Shown here piece after piece: positions 34,873 through 45,891 of a stretch of DNA of 64,000 nucleotides. Position 1 is the stretch's first letter, and every line of letters starts with the position of its first letter. This DNA comes from Turnera subulata (taxonomy: Eukaryota; Streptophyta; Magnoliopsida; Malpighiales; Passifloraceae). A model generated the notes under the pieces. The model had not been told where the DNA came from and did not search any database. It saw only the letters and a list, made by a program, of their open reading frames with translations. A program made the position numbers and the translations under genes. The stretch is from the NCBI GenBank assembly GCA_028386065.3, contig JAKUCV010004201.1, forward strand, positions 46,424 through 110,423, in the 5' to 3' direction.

Positions 34873-35757
34873 TGTTTACACCAAGACCAAAATCGCAAAG
34901 GCCCATTTGTCTGGTCCAAGATCGATGTCCACTACTGATCCGGGGGTGTCGTCCACATGTCCAAGACCGATGTCATCCGCAGGTCCAAGACCGATGTCAT
35001 CCGCAGGTCCAAGACCGATGTCATTCATCGGGCTAGGATCGGTGCCTTGGGTCACTCGTCTTTCATTGGACTAGGCCCGATATCCATTACAGGTCGGGGG
35101 CGCTAGATTGGGATTGATATCTTTCTAAGTCCGATGTTTCATGCTGGTCAAGGATCGGTCCTTGGACTTGAATTTGAATCGTGAGTATTGGATATTGGCA
35201 AATCAAGGATTGACTTGTGATCAGGAAATTCCACAGATAGTTAGAGCCTGCGCAATCTTCTATGATTTCTTTTCGTATTTGAAAGTTAAAAGGGAAGGAG
35301 TCGGGATTAGAGGATATCCCACTTCAAGTGGTGTTTAGAATTTGAAAAAAGGTTTTTAGGCGTTTTATGATTTTATCAATTGTTTTGGGATAACCTATAT
35401 AAGGTTATGATAACACTTGTACCGGGATGGTAAATTCTTCAATCAATGAACAATTTCTACCTTTTATTAGTTTACCATTATCATGCTTTCTTAGTTTAGT
35501 GTAACTTAGAAAACCCAGAACACAAAACCCGATTTAGGGCGTTTGGCGTTCGTCCGTTCGGCCCTTCATTCAAAGGTCGGATTCGGTTGTCGGTCTGGCC
35601 TTTTCATCGGTCGGATCGGCAGGCCAGCATCAAAACCCAGTCAAGGACGCGCGACACCGTCCGCTCGACCTTCCAACGGTCGAATCTGGTCATCGGTTTG
35701 GCTCTTCAAACAGTCGAATCGGTAGGTCGAGGGTCGCTCGCTGTTCGTGCGCGAACA
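34873..35757 (+). repeat. 5' LTR of the LARD-like element
   Basis: The LTR is 885 bp. It has three units of a 24-bp repeat (TCCAAGACCGATGTCAT...) near 34960-35030 and a TATATAA box at 35396-35402. The two LTRs are nearly identical outside the repeat, so the insertion is young. Confidence 0.92.
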
Positions 35758-35863
35758 GTTTTTGGCACGCCCAGTGGGACACACACGTTCCACTATAGAA
35801 GTCTTGTCGCTGAGCACTTACCATACCCGAGATGAGAAGAATTTTTTTTTTTGAGCATTCATC

Positions 35864-37567
35864 ATGCCAGAAACCAAGGAAGATTCGGAACTTCGACAGG
35901 CTATAGTTGAGATTATGGCCGAAAGACTAGCATTAGGGCTTTCTCTTTGGGAAGGTCTTGACGACCACGATTCTCTCACAAGTGAAGAGGATGAACACCA
36001 CCGTCATGGTCTCCCAAGCACGTCAGAACAAGGGGGGCAAGGCCAAGACCTATATTGGTCAGGCAGCAACCATTTAGGCCAGTCTAGCCATGATCGTCCT
36101 GGTAAGGATGATGAACAACCATGCTTTGATGTGTACCCCGAGGGGGATCAACTAATGGATGATCAATATTTTGATCTTGGCCATCCAGATTCTAGTGATG
36201 ACGAGGTAAAACCTGCCCACCAAGGGGGCAGTACAGATCCAGGCCCTCATAAAGAAGAATCGTCACCATTGGCTTTGCAAGGTAAAGGCCATGATGCACA
36301 GAGCATTACTGCTGGCCAGAGCCACCAGGTTATTCCCAATAAGAAGGACCAACAGACAATGCCTGGTGTCCAGGACCGAAAGACCGCCAAATGTGGTCAA
36401 CTTGCCACTACAAAAGGCCAGAACTGTCAGACCATTCCCAAGGGCGGGAACCGTAAGGCCACACCCAATGGTTATAGCTGACAGATTCTTGGTTCTGGCT
36501 ATGTACAGAATAGGTCAGTCAACACCCCCAAGCCGTAGATTGAGGTCACAGATTCTGGTGCAAAGATCAAGCCAAGGGCAGTAGAGGTCAACGATGAGGT
36601 AACACGGTATTTTGAGTGCAGCAGGATCATTCCTAAGGTGCAGCTCCGATCCGAACCAGTTGATAGTAGGCCTCCGTCCAGGTTGATCAGGCCCTTAGCT
36701 CCCAAGGATCGTAGGTGGCATGTGAACCAGCCGAGGAAGCAACAACGACGAATTCTGGTTTCCCCACACGCACACTTAAGGGATTTGGAGACTCGCTTTG
36801 AGCGATTTGGGCTTACCAAGACCCAGAAGAGACACATGCAGCGCCTAAGGAGGGAACTAGGTGTCAGCCACCAGACATCATTGAAGAGGACAGGAGGACC
36901 ATTGGCCAAGCCTAGGCTAATCCAGAGTGAAGTTGCAGACTCTAGAAGACCGATAGTCAAAAGACTGGGCACTTAGTCTCATCAGTCATCCAGGTTGTTA
37001 AAACAATCTAGGGGACCAGCGAACCAACGGCGTTCGCTGCCCAAGCAGCAGGTGCAGTCGGAGATCAAACAACCAATAAAAAAGGAGATCAAGTCACACC
37101 GTGCACGGCCGTTAACCAAGGTTTGGGTCCCCAAACAAAGGTCTGTCGACTTGGTTGAACTCAAGAAGGATGCTGCTTTTCCTGAGGTGAACAAAGCAAA
37201 TGTGGAGATGCTACAGGCCATACAATTTGGCTCTTTACCAGTGAAGGCACCGATTTTCATGAATCTTGTGTTGCCAATCTCTGTTGATGTAGGATCAGAC
37301 CAGTCACTTTCTTTAGATGGAGATGTCAAAGAAGGAGATGAACCCAATGATGTCATGGTACTGGAGCACACAGAGGCCCAACCTTTAAGGGGTGAGCAGT
37401 TTCCTTGTTCTTTGCAGCATGGAGTTACGATATTTATATTGGCCTGCATAGTATGTTTGTCTGTGGAGCTCGACTTGGGTTCTAGTTCTTATGCTAAAGG
37501 CTGTTGCTTCGTATTTATGGCTGTGATCGGGTCTTTGCTCTTGTCCGTCGTGGTTGATTTGTTTTAG
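35864..37567 (+). pseudogene. Accessory ORF of the LARD-like element, one frame with three stops
   Basis: A single frame of 568 codons runs from MPETKEDSEL to a hydrophobic end (VIGSLLLSVVVDLF). It is interrupted only by TGA (36479-36481), TAG (near 36536) and TAG (36974-36976), without any frameshift. The N-terminal third is acidic and rich in His and Gln. The middle is strongly basic (GLTKTQKRHMQRLRREL, PLTKVWVPKQ). The end has two hydrophobic stretches that could span a membrane. No family was recognised; a gag-like role is possible from the basic segment and position but is not shown. Confidence 0.55.
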
Positions 37568-38379
37568 CCAAACAATAGTTCAGGCTGAGTTTGGCGGTGA
37601 AAGTTTGTTTTAGAGTGATTGTTGTTCACAACCAATGCAGACAAATTTTTTTTAAAAGGAAAATATGTGAACCGCTTGTGGCCGATGATGGCCTTTACGG
37701 GAATTCTTTGGCTTTGTTGAACGATCGTTATAATTGTTCCACTGTAAAAAAAGTTTGGTAGGACGTGGCAAGAAGGCAAGCCATTGTGAAAGAAAACGTT
37801 CAACATTGGTGGTAGAAGAACGTTTATCTTGCTCCTGAGAAAGAAGGAAGAAAGAGGACCATTGAGATTGGTCGTGGTTGTTTCTAGACCGTATCGGTCA
37901 TTGAGGCATAAAAGTAAAAGGGAAAACCGATGGGCATCGGTTGCTGTTTTGAAAAATAATGTTCATATGCATTTTCGGCCATTATAAATTTGGGTCTCAT
38001 CGTTTTTTCGCAACAAGCAGTGATCTATGGTTTTGGGGTTAGTGGCGATTATTGGAGATTGGAGATTGCCCCTTGGTGGTTTAATTTTTAAATTACCATC
38101 GACTGTTGGAGATTGGAGATCGCCACTTTCCACTACAAAACAAGACGATGAGAAGTTGGGGTTGTCCACGGCTTGTTTGAACAAGACGTTTTTTTTTTTA
38201 CCTCGCCTTTATAAGATGCGGCTTTGGGGAGAGTCACGACATGTGATTTTGGAGTTGCCGTTGATGATCTTGGCGATGATTTTCTTCAGGTAATTGGTAC
38301 GGGAGAGGTTATGGAGGAATTTGATTTGGAGATGGTTTCTTGGAGATAAGCTTTGGAGGTGATGGCGGCCATTATTAAC
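37568..38379. other. Non-coding interior of the LARD-like element
   Basis: No coherent gene is seen. A small imperfect inverted pair around GGAGATTGGAGAT lies at 38045-38130. The rest is unremarkable. Confidence 0.4.
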
Positions 38380-38735
38380 TACATAGATCGATTGGTGGAA
38401 TCATTTATTAATACATACATAGATCGATCCCTGATGCAGGCCATTACCGTGCTAGATGGGTCTGTGAAATTGGTAGTTACTACCTGGATCGATCTGTGAC
38501 ATAGGTCGATCGTCATCTATTACTACCTGGATCAATCTGTGACATAGGCCGATCGTCGTCTATTACTACCTGGATCAATCTGTGATATAGGTTGATCGAT
38601 TTATAAGGCCTTCTTCTTCTACCTGGATTGATCTGTGACATAGGCCGATCATCACCTATTACTACCTGGATCGATCTGTGACATAGGTCGATCGATCTGT
38701 AAGGTCACTTACTACTACATAGATCGATATGTGAG
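38380..38735. repeat. Tandem repeat array with GGATCGATCTGTGACATAGG units
   Basis: Six or more imperfect units of about 55-65 bp contain TACTACCTGGATCGATCTG and GACATAGGTCGATCG. They end shortly before the purine tract of the 3' LTR. The GATCGATC core is self-complementary. Confidence 0.8.
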
Positions 38736-38806
38736 GATTTTGGCTGATGGTAAGGATCATCCCTTCGATTTGCGATAGTCTCCAATCAAAGGGCTGAGGG
38801 GGCAAC

Positions 38807-39740
38807 TGTTTACACCAAGACCAAAATCGCAAAGGCCCATTCGTCTGGTCCAAGAACGACGTCCACTACTGGTCCGGGGGTGTCGTCCACATGTCCAAGA
38901 CCGATGTCATCTGCAGGTCCAAGACCGATGTCATCCGCAGGTCCAAGACCGATGTCATCCGCAGGTCCAAGACCGATGTCATCCACAGGTCCAGGACCGA
39001 TGTCATTCATCGGGCTAGGATCGGTGCCTTGGGTCACTCGTCTTTCATTGGACTAGGCCCGATATCCAATACAGGTCGGGGGCGCTAGATTGGGATTGAT
39101 ATCTTTCTAAGTCCGATGTTTCATGCTGGTCAAGGATCAGTCCTTGGACTTGAATTTGAATCGTGAGTATTGGATATTGGCAAATCAAGGATTGACTTGT
39201 GATCAAGAAATTCCACAGATCGTTAGAGCCTGCGCAATCTTCTATGATTTCTTTTCGTATTTGAAAGTTAAAAGGGAAGGAGTCGGGATTAGAGGATATC
39301 CCACTTCAAGTGGTGTTTAGAATTTGAAAAAAGGTTTTTAGGCGTTTTATGATTTTATCAATTGTTTTGGGATAACCTATATAAGGTTATGGATAACACT
39401 TGTACCGGGATGGCAAATTCTTCAATCAAAGAACAATTTCTACCTTTTATTAGTTTACCATTATCATGCTTTCTTAGTTTAGTGTAACTTAGAAAACCCA
39501 GAACACAAAACCCGATTTAGGGCGTTTGGCGTTCGTCCGTTCGGCCCTTCATTCAAAGGTCGGATTCGGTTGTCGGTCTGGCCTTTTCATCGGTCGGATC
39601 GGCAGGCCAGCATCAAAACCCAGTCCAGGACGCGCGACACCGTCCGTTCGAACTTCCAACGGTCGAATCTGGTCATCGGTTTGGCTCTTCAAACAGTCGA
39701 ATCGGTAGGTCGAGGGTCGCTCGCTGTTCGTGCGCGAACA
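38807..39740 (+). repeat. 3' LTR of the LARD-like element
   Basis: The LTR is 934 bp. It has five units of the 24-bp repeat (38894-39015) where the 5' LTR has three, which accounts for 48 of the 49 extra bases. TATATAA is at 39378-39384. Confidence 0.92.
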
Positions 39741-40805
39741 TGCTCTTCACATGGGTCGCCCCCGTCGAATTTCCACTCCTCGAGCTATGGTGGCTTATTC
39801 AGGGCGTTATATAGATCATGGAGGGCTATTACTGCAGTTAATCAAGGCATTCCATAACGAAATCAAGAAACTATTACTCCATCGTCATCAATTATGAACT
39901 GTAAAGTAAAACAACGAAATACTAAACAAAACCACCTCTCTCCTTCGTTATCGATCTAATCGCGATGGTTGTACATGATTTACATGTTAATCAACTGTGC
40001 TGGCATCAGATTTCTTCCAAAAAAAAGTAATAAAATTACCGCCAGACACTAATTCTATTATATTCCCGCCAAATAGTCCCTATACAACAAAACGCACCGT
40101 AACATTTTCTGCTTGGCACCAGTGCAAAACTAGAAGGCGAGTTTACTCCATGCTATGGTGTTTGTGGCTTGCCCGGAACGCTTTGCTCTTTGATTCCAAG
40201 CAGTTATTCAGGGATGTCTTTTTTGATTTGGTGCTCACCCGGGTTTTTTGGTGGTTTAAGGGGTCACACCCTCTTTTTCCCTACTCGGCGGGTAGTATTC
40301 TTGCCTCGCCAGAGCCTTTTAAAGGCTGGCCTGGGAAGCTCATTCGTATGCAGTACGGCTAGCGTGATTTTTACTTAGTGTTGTTCCTTAGTGTTGATCT
40401 CCTATTCCGCCTACTTTTTGTATACTCTCTTTCCTGTACATTTGCTATTTTTCATCAATAAAGTTCATCGATTACTATCAAAAAAAAAAGAGAGAGAGAA
40501 AAGGAAAAGAACTGAAAATTCTCAAAAATGGCAAACACGATTTCGATTTTTTCACTTCTTTTCGCTCCATCCAAACAGAGTATAACAAAAGAACATTTCC
40601 CAAGAGGAAAGAAAACAGAAAAAGGAAAGCCAAAAAACAGCAGATCATCATCACAGCAAATTTAACACGTAGATTCACGAGAAGAGAAACGAGAGTTACC
40701 ATCTGAAGGATCGGTAGATGCAGTAGCCTCTGAAGCCAAAGCCGTCAAGAAGACAAAGACGACAGCAGCGAAAGCGTTACGACGTCGCCCCTGTTTCGCT
40801 GCCAT
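39741..40805 (-). pseudogene. STRUBBELIG-receptor-family-like pseudogene, exon 1 and start of exon 2
   Basis: Exon 1 (40700-40805) encodes a signal peptide with the hydrophobic core FAAVVFVFLTALASEA and ends STDPSD before a GTAACT donor. Exon 2 (39741-39831, after CTGCAG) encodes ALHDLYNALNKPP, then TAG (39785-39787), then WKFDGGDPCEE. The sequence is cut inside the next codon by the LTR element; the codon resumes at 34867 as HWTGISC. Across the insertion exon 2 has 133 bases, which fits the phases of exons 1 and 3 exactly. The TDPSD...GGDPC...W.G..C pattern is the SRF N-terminus. The nonsense codon and the insertion are independent lesions. Confidence 0.88.
40115..40490 (+). mobile_element. 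5'-truncated LINE, 3' end with poly(A)
   Basis: A plus-strand frame encodes LWCLWLARNALLFDSKQ and VFWWFKGSHP, typical of the last domain of plant LINE reverse-transcriptase proteins. It ends near 40362. An untranslated tail with AATAAAG follows, and then a run of about ten A (40480-40489). It lies in intron 1 of the receptor pseudogene on the opposite strand. The 5' edge is approximate and no target duplication was found. Confidence 0.65.
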
Positions 40806-40891
40806 TGTTGCGGGTAACCCGATGTTTCCAGAAGAATTGCAGTAGCTTAAATGGAAACACAATCAACAAAGAAAGAAACGGTGAAGATCTT

Positions 40892-40899
40892 GTATATAA
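40892..40899 (-). promoter_or_regulatory. Probable TATA box of the receptor pseudogene
   Basis: The minus strand reads CCTTATATACAAG about 90 bases before the ATG at 40805. This is a normal plant TATA distance if the leader is short. Confidence 0.4.
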
Positions 40900-40905
40900 G
40901 GACTC

Positions 40906-41295
40906 GTTAGTTATAGAAGAAAAACATGAGACTAGCTGGAAAATGTAGTTAGGTGTGGCCTCAGTGCTCACAGATTTTGGGAGAGAAAAGTTGTTATTGT
41001 TTTCTCGGGAGCCAAACAGAGGAGGTGGCAAGTGGAGAATGGAAAGTGTGGTGTAATAAGTATCACTTGAAGAAAATGAATAGAAGAGGGAGGAAATTTA
41101 TAGATTCAGTTGCTTGCTAGGGAGTGTGAGTTTTCGTTAACGAGTTATATTGAGCCGAGTTATTGGATGATTTATCAAGGTCGAGCTAAGAAATGAAGTT
41201 CCATCAATCTCGAGCTCAAGTTCATGCTTGTCAGTTTGTTTGACGAGCCGAGTTCGGCTCGTTTACACCCTAGGTTTGTGTATATTACCACATTA

Positions 41296-41298
<3 letters not shown>
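40906..41298. other. 5' flank of the receptor pseudogene
   Basis: No gene or transposon was recognised in this stretch, which would contain the distal promoter. Confidence 0.4.

Positions 41299-41335
<37 letters not shown>
41299..41335. repeat. (AT)n microsatellite
   Basis: About 18 uninterrupted AT units. Length is likely polymorphic. Confidence 0.95.
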
Positions 41336-41336
<1 letters not shown>

Positions 41337-41803
41337 CACAGCCCAAAATTTGATATTTATGAAAAAAGTCCAGAATCTTATAATTTAGAACTGAATTCCT
41401 AGCAACCAAATTATTATTATTACACCTTTCTATATAAACAATAAAGCTTTATTTAGAATCATAACAAAAAATATATATAACCAATTTTATCAAAGAGATG
41501 ATATACGCCTTTGTCACGTAGAACAAAAATTTAAACAAAAGACAACTTACACTAAACAACACCATCATCCATCATCCATGTGAGGAAGTGTAGAGTGAGA
41601 GAATTAGAATGACTTAACTACATCACTCCACATCTATTCTCTATCCCACCAACTTTAAAAAATGCAAATGCCATTTCCAAACTACTTTTTATACTTTTAT
41701 ATTTAGAGCATGAGGGCCAACAGGCACACCTATCCTGTAATCCTTACCTAATCCTTGGATGAACTTACGTAATCCTTAAGGAGCTGTAGAGTTACTTGAA
41801 TTA
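41336..41803. other. AT-rich intergenic stretch
   Basis: No gene, RNA or repeat boundary was recognised. Confidence 0.4.
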
Positions 41804-41811
41804 CTCCATAT

Positions 41812-41997
41812 CAGTGTTATTAAACCTGGACTGGGGGTTGAACTGGTCGGGCCTCCGGGTCATAGTTTTACCGGATAAATATTGGACAAACCGCGGTTCA
41901 ACCAAAAATTAACAAAGGAATGATTAACCCGGAAATCCAGCCGGGTTGCGGTTAACCGGGTTCGACCGTCCAGGCCGGTCCGGGTTTGATAACACTG
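41812..41997. mobile_element. hAT-type MITE, 186 bp, 8-bp TSD
   Basis: Perfect 8-base duplications CTCCATAT (41804-41811 and 41998-42005) flank ends reading CAGTGTTATTAAACC and, inverted, CAGTGTTATCAAACC. The interior is rich in CCGGGTT and GGTTCAACC and is non-coding. Eight-base duplications with a CA-starting inverted end indicate hAT transposase in trans. Confidence 0.93.
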
Positions 41998-42005
41998 CTC
42001 CATAT

Positions 42006-42421
42006 AGACGAATTGCAGGAAGCTAATATTAATTCTTTTATGAGTTATAACAAAGTGTTGAATTATATATGTTGATTTATACACATACATTTCTGTTAAT
42101 ATATTTTTATTTCTTATGAATTACAAGATTAGAAACAAGCACCTATATTCTAAGGCGTTGACTTAATCCAGACTTTGTTTGTGATAGAAACTACTAGGGT
42201 GGAGAACTACTTGTGGAAGTCAAATTTTATGCCAACTCGAGCGCTGATGAGCTTCAAGAGTATCCCTACCCTACATTCCACAACTCTCAATCTTACAAGG
42301 GTAAGGATGGGGAATTGAAAGGCATCCTATTCACTGGCGATCCTTGGCCTTCCCTCTACCTGGCCTTGCCCTGTGATTCTTTTTCTAGAAGACTCGTCCC
42401 TCCGCCTGGCCTTGGCCCCAT
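42006..42421. other. Intergenic stretch between MITE and CACTA-like end
   Basis: No gene was recognised. A short frame at 42213-42437 has no support. Confidence 0.4.
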
Positions 42422-43319
42422 CACTACTAGAATATAGCCGATTAGTGTCAGATTTTGTGTGAAACTCTTTCCCGTCACTGATAGTGACGGATTTTGTAAC
42501 GATTTGGCCGGGGGCCAAAATTCGGGCGGCAAGAAGGCTTTGTGACGACATTAGTGAGGGAAACAATCCGTTACAAAATATTAGTGACGGATTAAACAAT
42601 AGAGTTTAGGATTGATCTACCGGGCCAAAAGATCCTTAGTGTGGTGTAAAGGACATCTCGTGCCACCTCACAAAATCCGTCATTAACCATTGGGCGGGAA
42701 GCCGAAATTTTTCCCGCCCCCTTCGCGCCTTTCCCAAATGCGTTTACGATGGATTTTTCCGTTGCTAATTGGTTCGTTATTGTTTGTGGAGGGTTTAAAA
42801 TTCCGTGACAACTAGGGACGAAAATTTCCCTCGCTATGATTTAATATATAAATCACTTTACCCTAATTTTTTCCTACTTCCTTATTCTTTTCTTTCTTTT
42901 TCGCTCCTGTTTTTGCTCTCTCCCTCTAGCTGCGCAGAAACAAATCCCTAAATCCCCAATAACCGAATCCCCATCAAATGGCCGAATCCTCACCGAAATT
43001 CAGCACTGCCCCTCCCAACAAATACCTAGCCACCACTAATCCGATCCCTAAATCCCGACACAGTTAAACGCTAATTTGTATTCCACCAATCCAAACACTA
43101 ATCCCCAAACCACAACCTTCTAACTCCGAACCCTAAATCCTCACACATTCCTCTGGTTTCGAGCCTTTCCCATTCCTCTTCCTTCTCCGTTACTCCTTCC
43201 TCACAAGAGATTTGAGATTGCAGCGTCACAGACAGCGAGAAGGAACCAAATCAGCGAGTGGAAACCAAATCGGCACCTGAATTTCCTGCATGTTATTTTT
43301 TCTATTATTTAATTACTTG
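42422..43319. mobile_element. CACTA-like element, left end and subterminal repeats
   Basis: The sequence begins CACTACTAGAATATAGCC, the canonical CACTA terminus. Subterminal repeats follow in both orientations (GTGACGGATTTTG near 42480 and AGTGACGGATT near 42590; also TCCGTTACAAAA and AATCCGTCATTAAC). No transposase is seen. The matching right end (TAGTAGTG) was not found before SIRE-2, so the element is truncated or its end is displaced. The right limit is arbitrary. Confidence 0.6.
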
Positions 43320-43326
43320 CTTGTTC

Positions 43327-45121
43327 TAGACCTGGCAATTCGTGTTTGCGGGTTGGGTTCGTGTCGGGTCAAACAGGTATTGAACCCTTAATCGGGTCGT
43401 GTTGACACGAACCCGCCAAAACGCGGGTCAGTCACTGGTCGACCAGCTCAACCTGTTTAGTTTACAATTCACTAATTAGGTACCAATTTACACAACCTGT
43501 TTACCCATTTAAGTACCTGTTTCCAAATTTTGTACACTGACGGCAGAAAACACACAACACATCCACCTATTTAATTACCTACTTATGAAAATTGTACACA
43601 TTAATACAAATGAGTCAAATGACTAAACGGCAAAAACCAGAAACAATTAGATTTTGGAGCATTAATTAATCCTAGACAATAACTAATAAACCAGAGCGAT
43701 GATCAAAATATGCAGACAAAATTAAGCATCAAAAGTTGTATGGAGCATTAATTACCTAATTAAGCATTCTTAATTAGGAGTATATGAGAAACATGTGCAG
43801 GCCAATCTGGTACTACAAACTGAGAGACACTGCGGATAAACCAAGGCTCTTCCCTAGGGGACCCTGCACTCATGATGTCCAACAATCTAGCTTTCATTGT
43901 TTGCAAATCACACGAGAAGATTCGTCTTCTGCAAAAACACTTCTTTTTTTTCAGAAAATTCGTCTTCATAACAAAAGTAGATCTTATAAAAGTAGCTCTT
44001 ACGTTCATCGTTTGGATCCAAACCCAAAATTGTCACATCAGATGTAGGGAATCAGTAGCCTACAAAACCAGACCAAACTAAAAATTAATTTGGCCGTTTA
44101 ATTTTTTTATGGATCACAGAAGCTAGCGAGTTGAACTTGAGAAGGAAAGGGGGGGAGAGAGAGAGAGTGAGAGTGAAAACATGACTAAAATGCCCTTATG
44201 CCCGGGATACGATATCATTAACATGATCAACAATTAATCATATAATAAATAATACAATATGAGTATGCAGCAGAAGACAAATACAAAAGGAAACATGAAT
44301 GCATGTGACAATGCAATAGATGACCCAAAAGGAGCATACTCATATTGTATTGTCACATGCATTCATATTTCGTTATGTATTTGTCTTCCGCTGCATACTC
44401 ATATTGTATTATTTATTGTATGATTAATTGTTGATCATGTTGATGATATCGTATCCTGGGCATAAGGGCATTTTGGTCATTTTATATATTATAATTAATT
44501 AAATGAATAATTTGGGATACGGGCGTTTCAGAGAGACTTGTGCTGGTGGTGCATATTAAATCACGCAAGCCTCGAGACTTCGACGGTGAGATTTGGGAAT
44601 GAACGAATTGGGTTTGGGGTTTATATTTGCTTTGAGAAATTGTTTCAATTCCTTCAAGGTTCCTTTTGGTTTGGGGTTCAACGAAAGATGGTATTTGAGA
44701 CTTTGAGTTTTTAAGAGGAAGAGAAAGTAGGGGCGGCGATGGATTGCGTGGTAGAGGAGGAGGACGAATGGAAGGACGGGACGATGGGGATGAATTGTGT
44801 TTGGCTCGGGTTTCTTGGGTTTCTGGTTTGGGTTTTGGGGATGAATTGAAAAATGAAAATTGAAATAACCAGTGTTATCATCTTATCGTTATCCATAATA
44901 TTAAAAGTAAGCTGTAAAAAAATCAAGTCAAAGCTGGTCTAACGGGTATGCGGGTCAACCCGCCAACCCGCGGGTTCACCCGTGACCTGAACTGTTTTTT
45001 ATCGTGTTGGGTTGGGTCGACCCATTTAACTAAACATGTCAAAAATCACTGACCTATACCTGCTAATTTCGTGTCAGGTTCGTGTCTGGTTGTCTTGTCA
45101 ATACACGTTTTGCCAGGTCTA
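43327..45121. mobile_element. hAT-like non-autonomous element, 1795 bp
   Basis: Ends TAGACCTGGCAA...CGTGT and, inverted, TAGACCTGGCAAAACGTGT lie between CTTGTTC duplications (43320-43326 and 45122-45128; eight bases with one mismatch if extended). Subterminal GGGTCGTGTTGACACGAACC-type sequences are typical of such elements. The interior holds a large hairpin (44181-44480) and short meaningless frames but no transposase. Confidence 0.8.
44181..44480. repeat. 300-bp near-perfect inverted repeat (hairpin)
   Basis: The left arm (about 44181-44320) begins ATGACTAAAATGCCCTTATG. The right arm (about 44347-44480) ends CATAAGGGCATTTTGGTCAT. The arms of about 135-140 bp differ at only a few positions and enclose a loop of about 25 bases. 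A transcript across it would give a long double-stranded stem. Confidence 0.9.
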
Positions 45122-45128
45122 CTTGTTC

Positions 45129-45886
45129 GTTTGTCTCTGTAATTTGTTTGCATGTTGTTTTTTTGTAGTCTTCTCTTGTTTTTGGTTCACCTTTGTTGTT
45201 GTGTGATCTGGACAGTATACGAATGTGGTGTTAGGTTTTGTACAAATCTGTTGTGTTGTTTCTATAATTATACATCTGTTATGTTGTTTCTAAGTAGTCC
45301 GATTCATGTTTGTTGTGGATTCATCCTTCCTTTATTGTCTTTTTTGTAGGAAGTTTGATTCGTATTTGAATGCAATATCATTTTATGCTGTTTACTGAAC
45401 ATTCTTGTACGGATCTGTTGTTGTTTGTATCTGTTATAATGGTTTAGTGCACAACAGTTATTGGGCAAGGTATATTAACTAGAATACTTGAGGTTGCAGG
45501 CTACTGGTCTTAAGGAGAGCTCGGCTCTCGGTACCACACGTCACACGCAACGTACCTGCCCTATTGTGGTTGTGTGTGTTTTGTATGTTTTAATAACCTT
45601 GTTGTTTGTTTTCCATCTCTCATAATTGGCCCGGGACAGACACCTACATCAACAAAAGCGGGTCAACACAAAACCCATGTCAATACACTCCTGCAGGCCA
45701 CGAAAATGTTGTCGCAAACAATGCATTCAGACATTCAGACCAGGGAACTTACTCTTTGCTTTGTTAAACACCTCGGCACATATTACTACCCATTATATAG
45801 TCAGATCAATCAATACCATGATCAATCCATATGACCTTTCGGAGGGCAACAACATGACCTTTGAGGCTTGCAACATGAATGGCCAT
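45129..45886. other. Intergenic stretch left of SIRE-2
   Basis: T-rich sequence without a recognised gene. It may belong to the CACTA-like element, but no right terminus is visible. Confidence 0.4.
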
Positions 45887-45891
45887 CAATG

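Larger units (their letters stand above)
34873..39740 (+). mobile_element. Non-autonomous LTR retrotransposon (LARD-like), 4868 bp, in receptor exon 2
   Basis: Perfect 5-base duplications TGCTC (34868-34872 and 39741-39745) flank two LTRs, both TGTTTACACC...GCGCGAACA. A candidate primer site (TTTTTGGCACGCCCAGTGG) follows the left LTR and a purine tract (GGGCTGAGGGGGCAAC) precedes the right one. The 3-kb interior has no protease, integrase or reverse transcriptase. It holds one decayed ORF of unknown function and a tandem repeat. It therefore depended on enzymes from another element. Confidence 0.93.

Noticed and set aside
34941..39015. Regularly spaced 24-bp repeats resembling a CRISPR array
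   Set aside because: They are direct tandem units without spacers inside LTRs of a plant retroelement.
39997..40114. First half of the frame that runs into the LINE tail, as part of the LINE
   Set aside because: It lacks LINE-like residues and is more likely intron sequence of the receptor gene.
44711..44926. Minus-strand frame rich in Ser and Pro in the hAT-like element
   Set aside because: Short, no domain, and inside a non-autonomous element.
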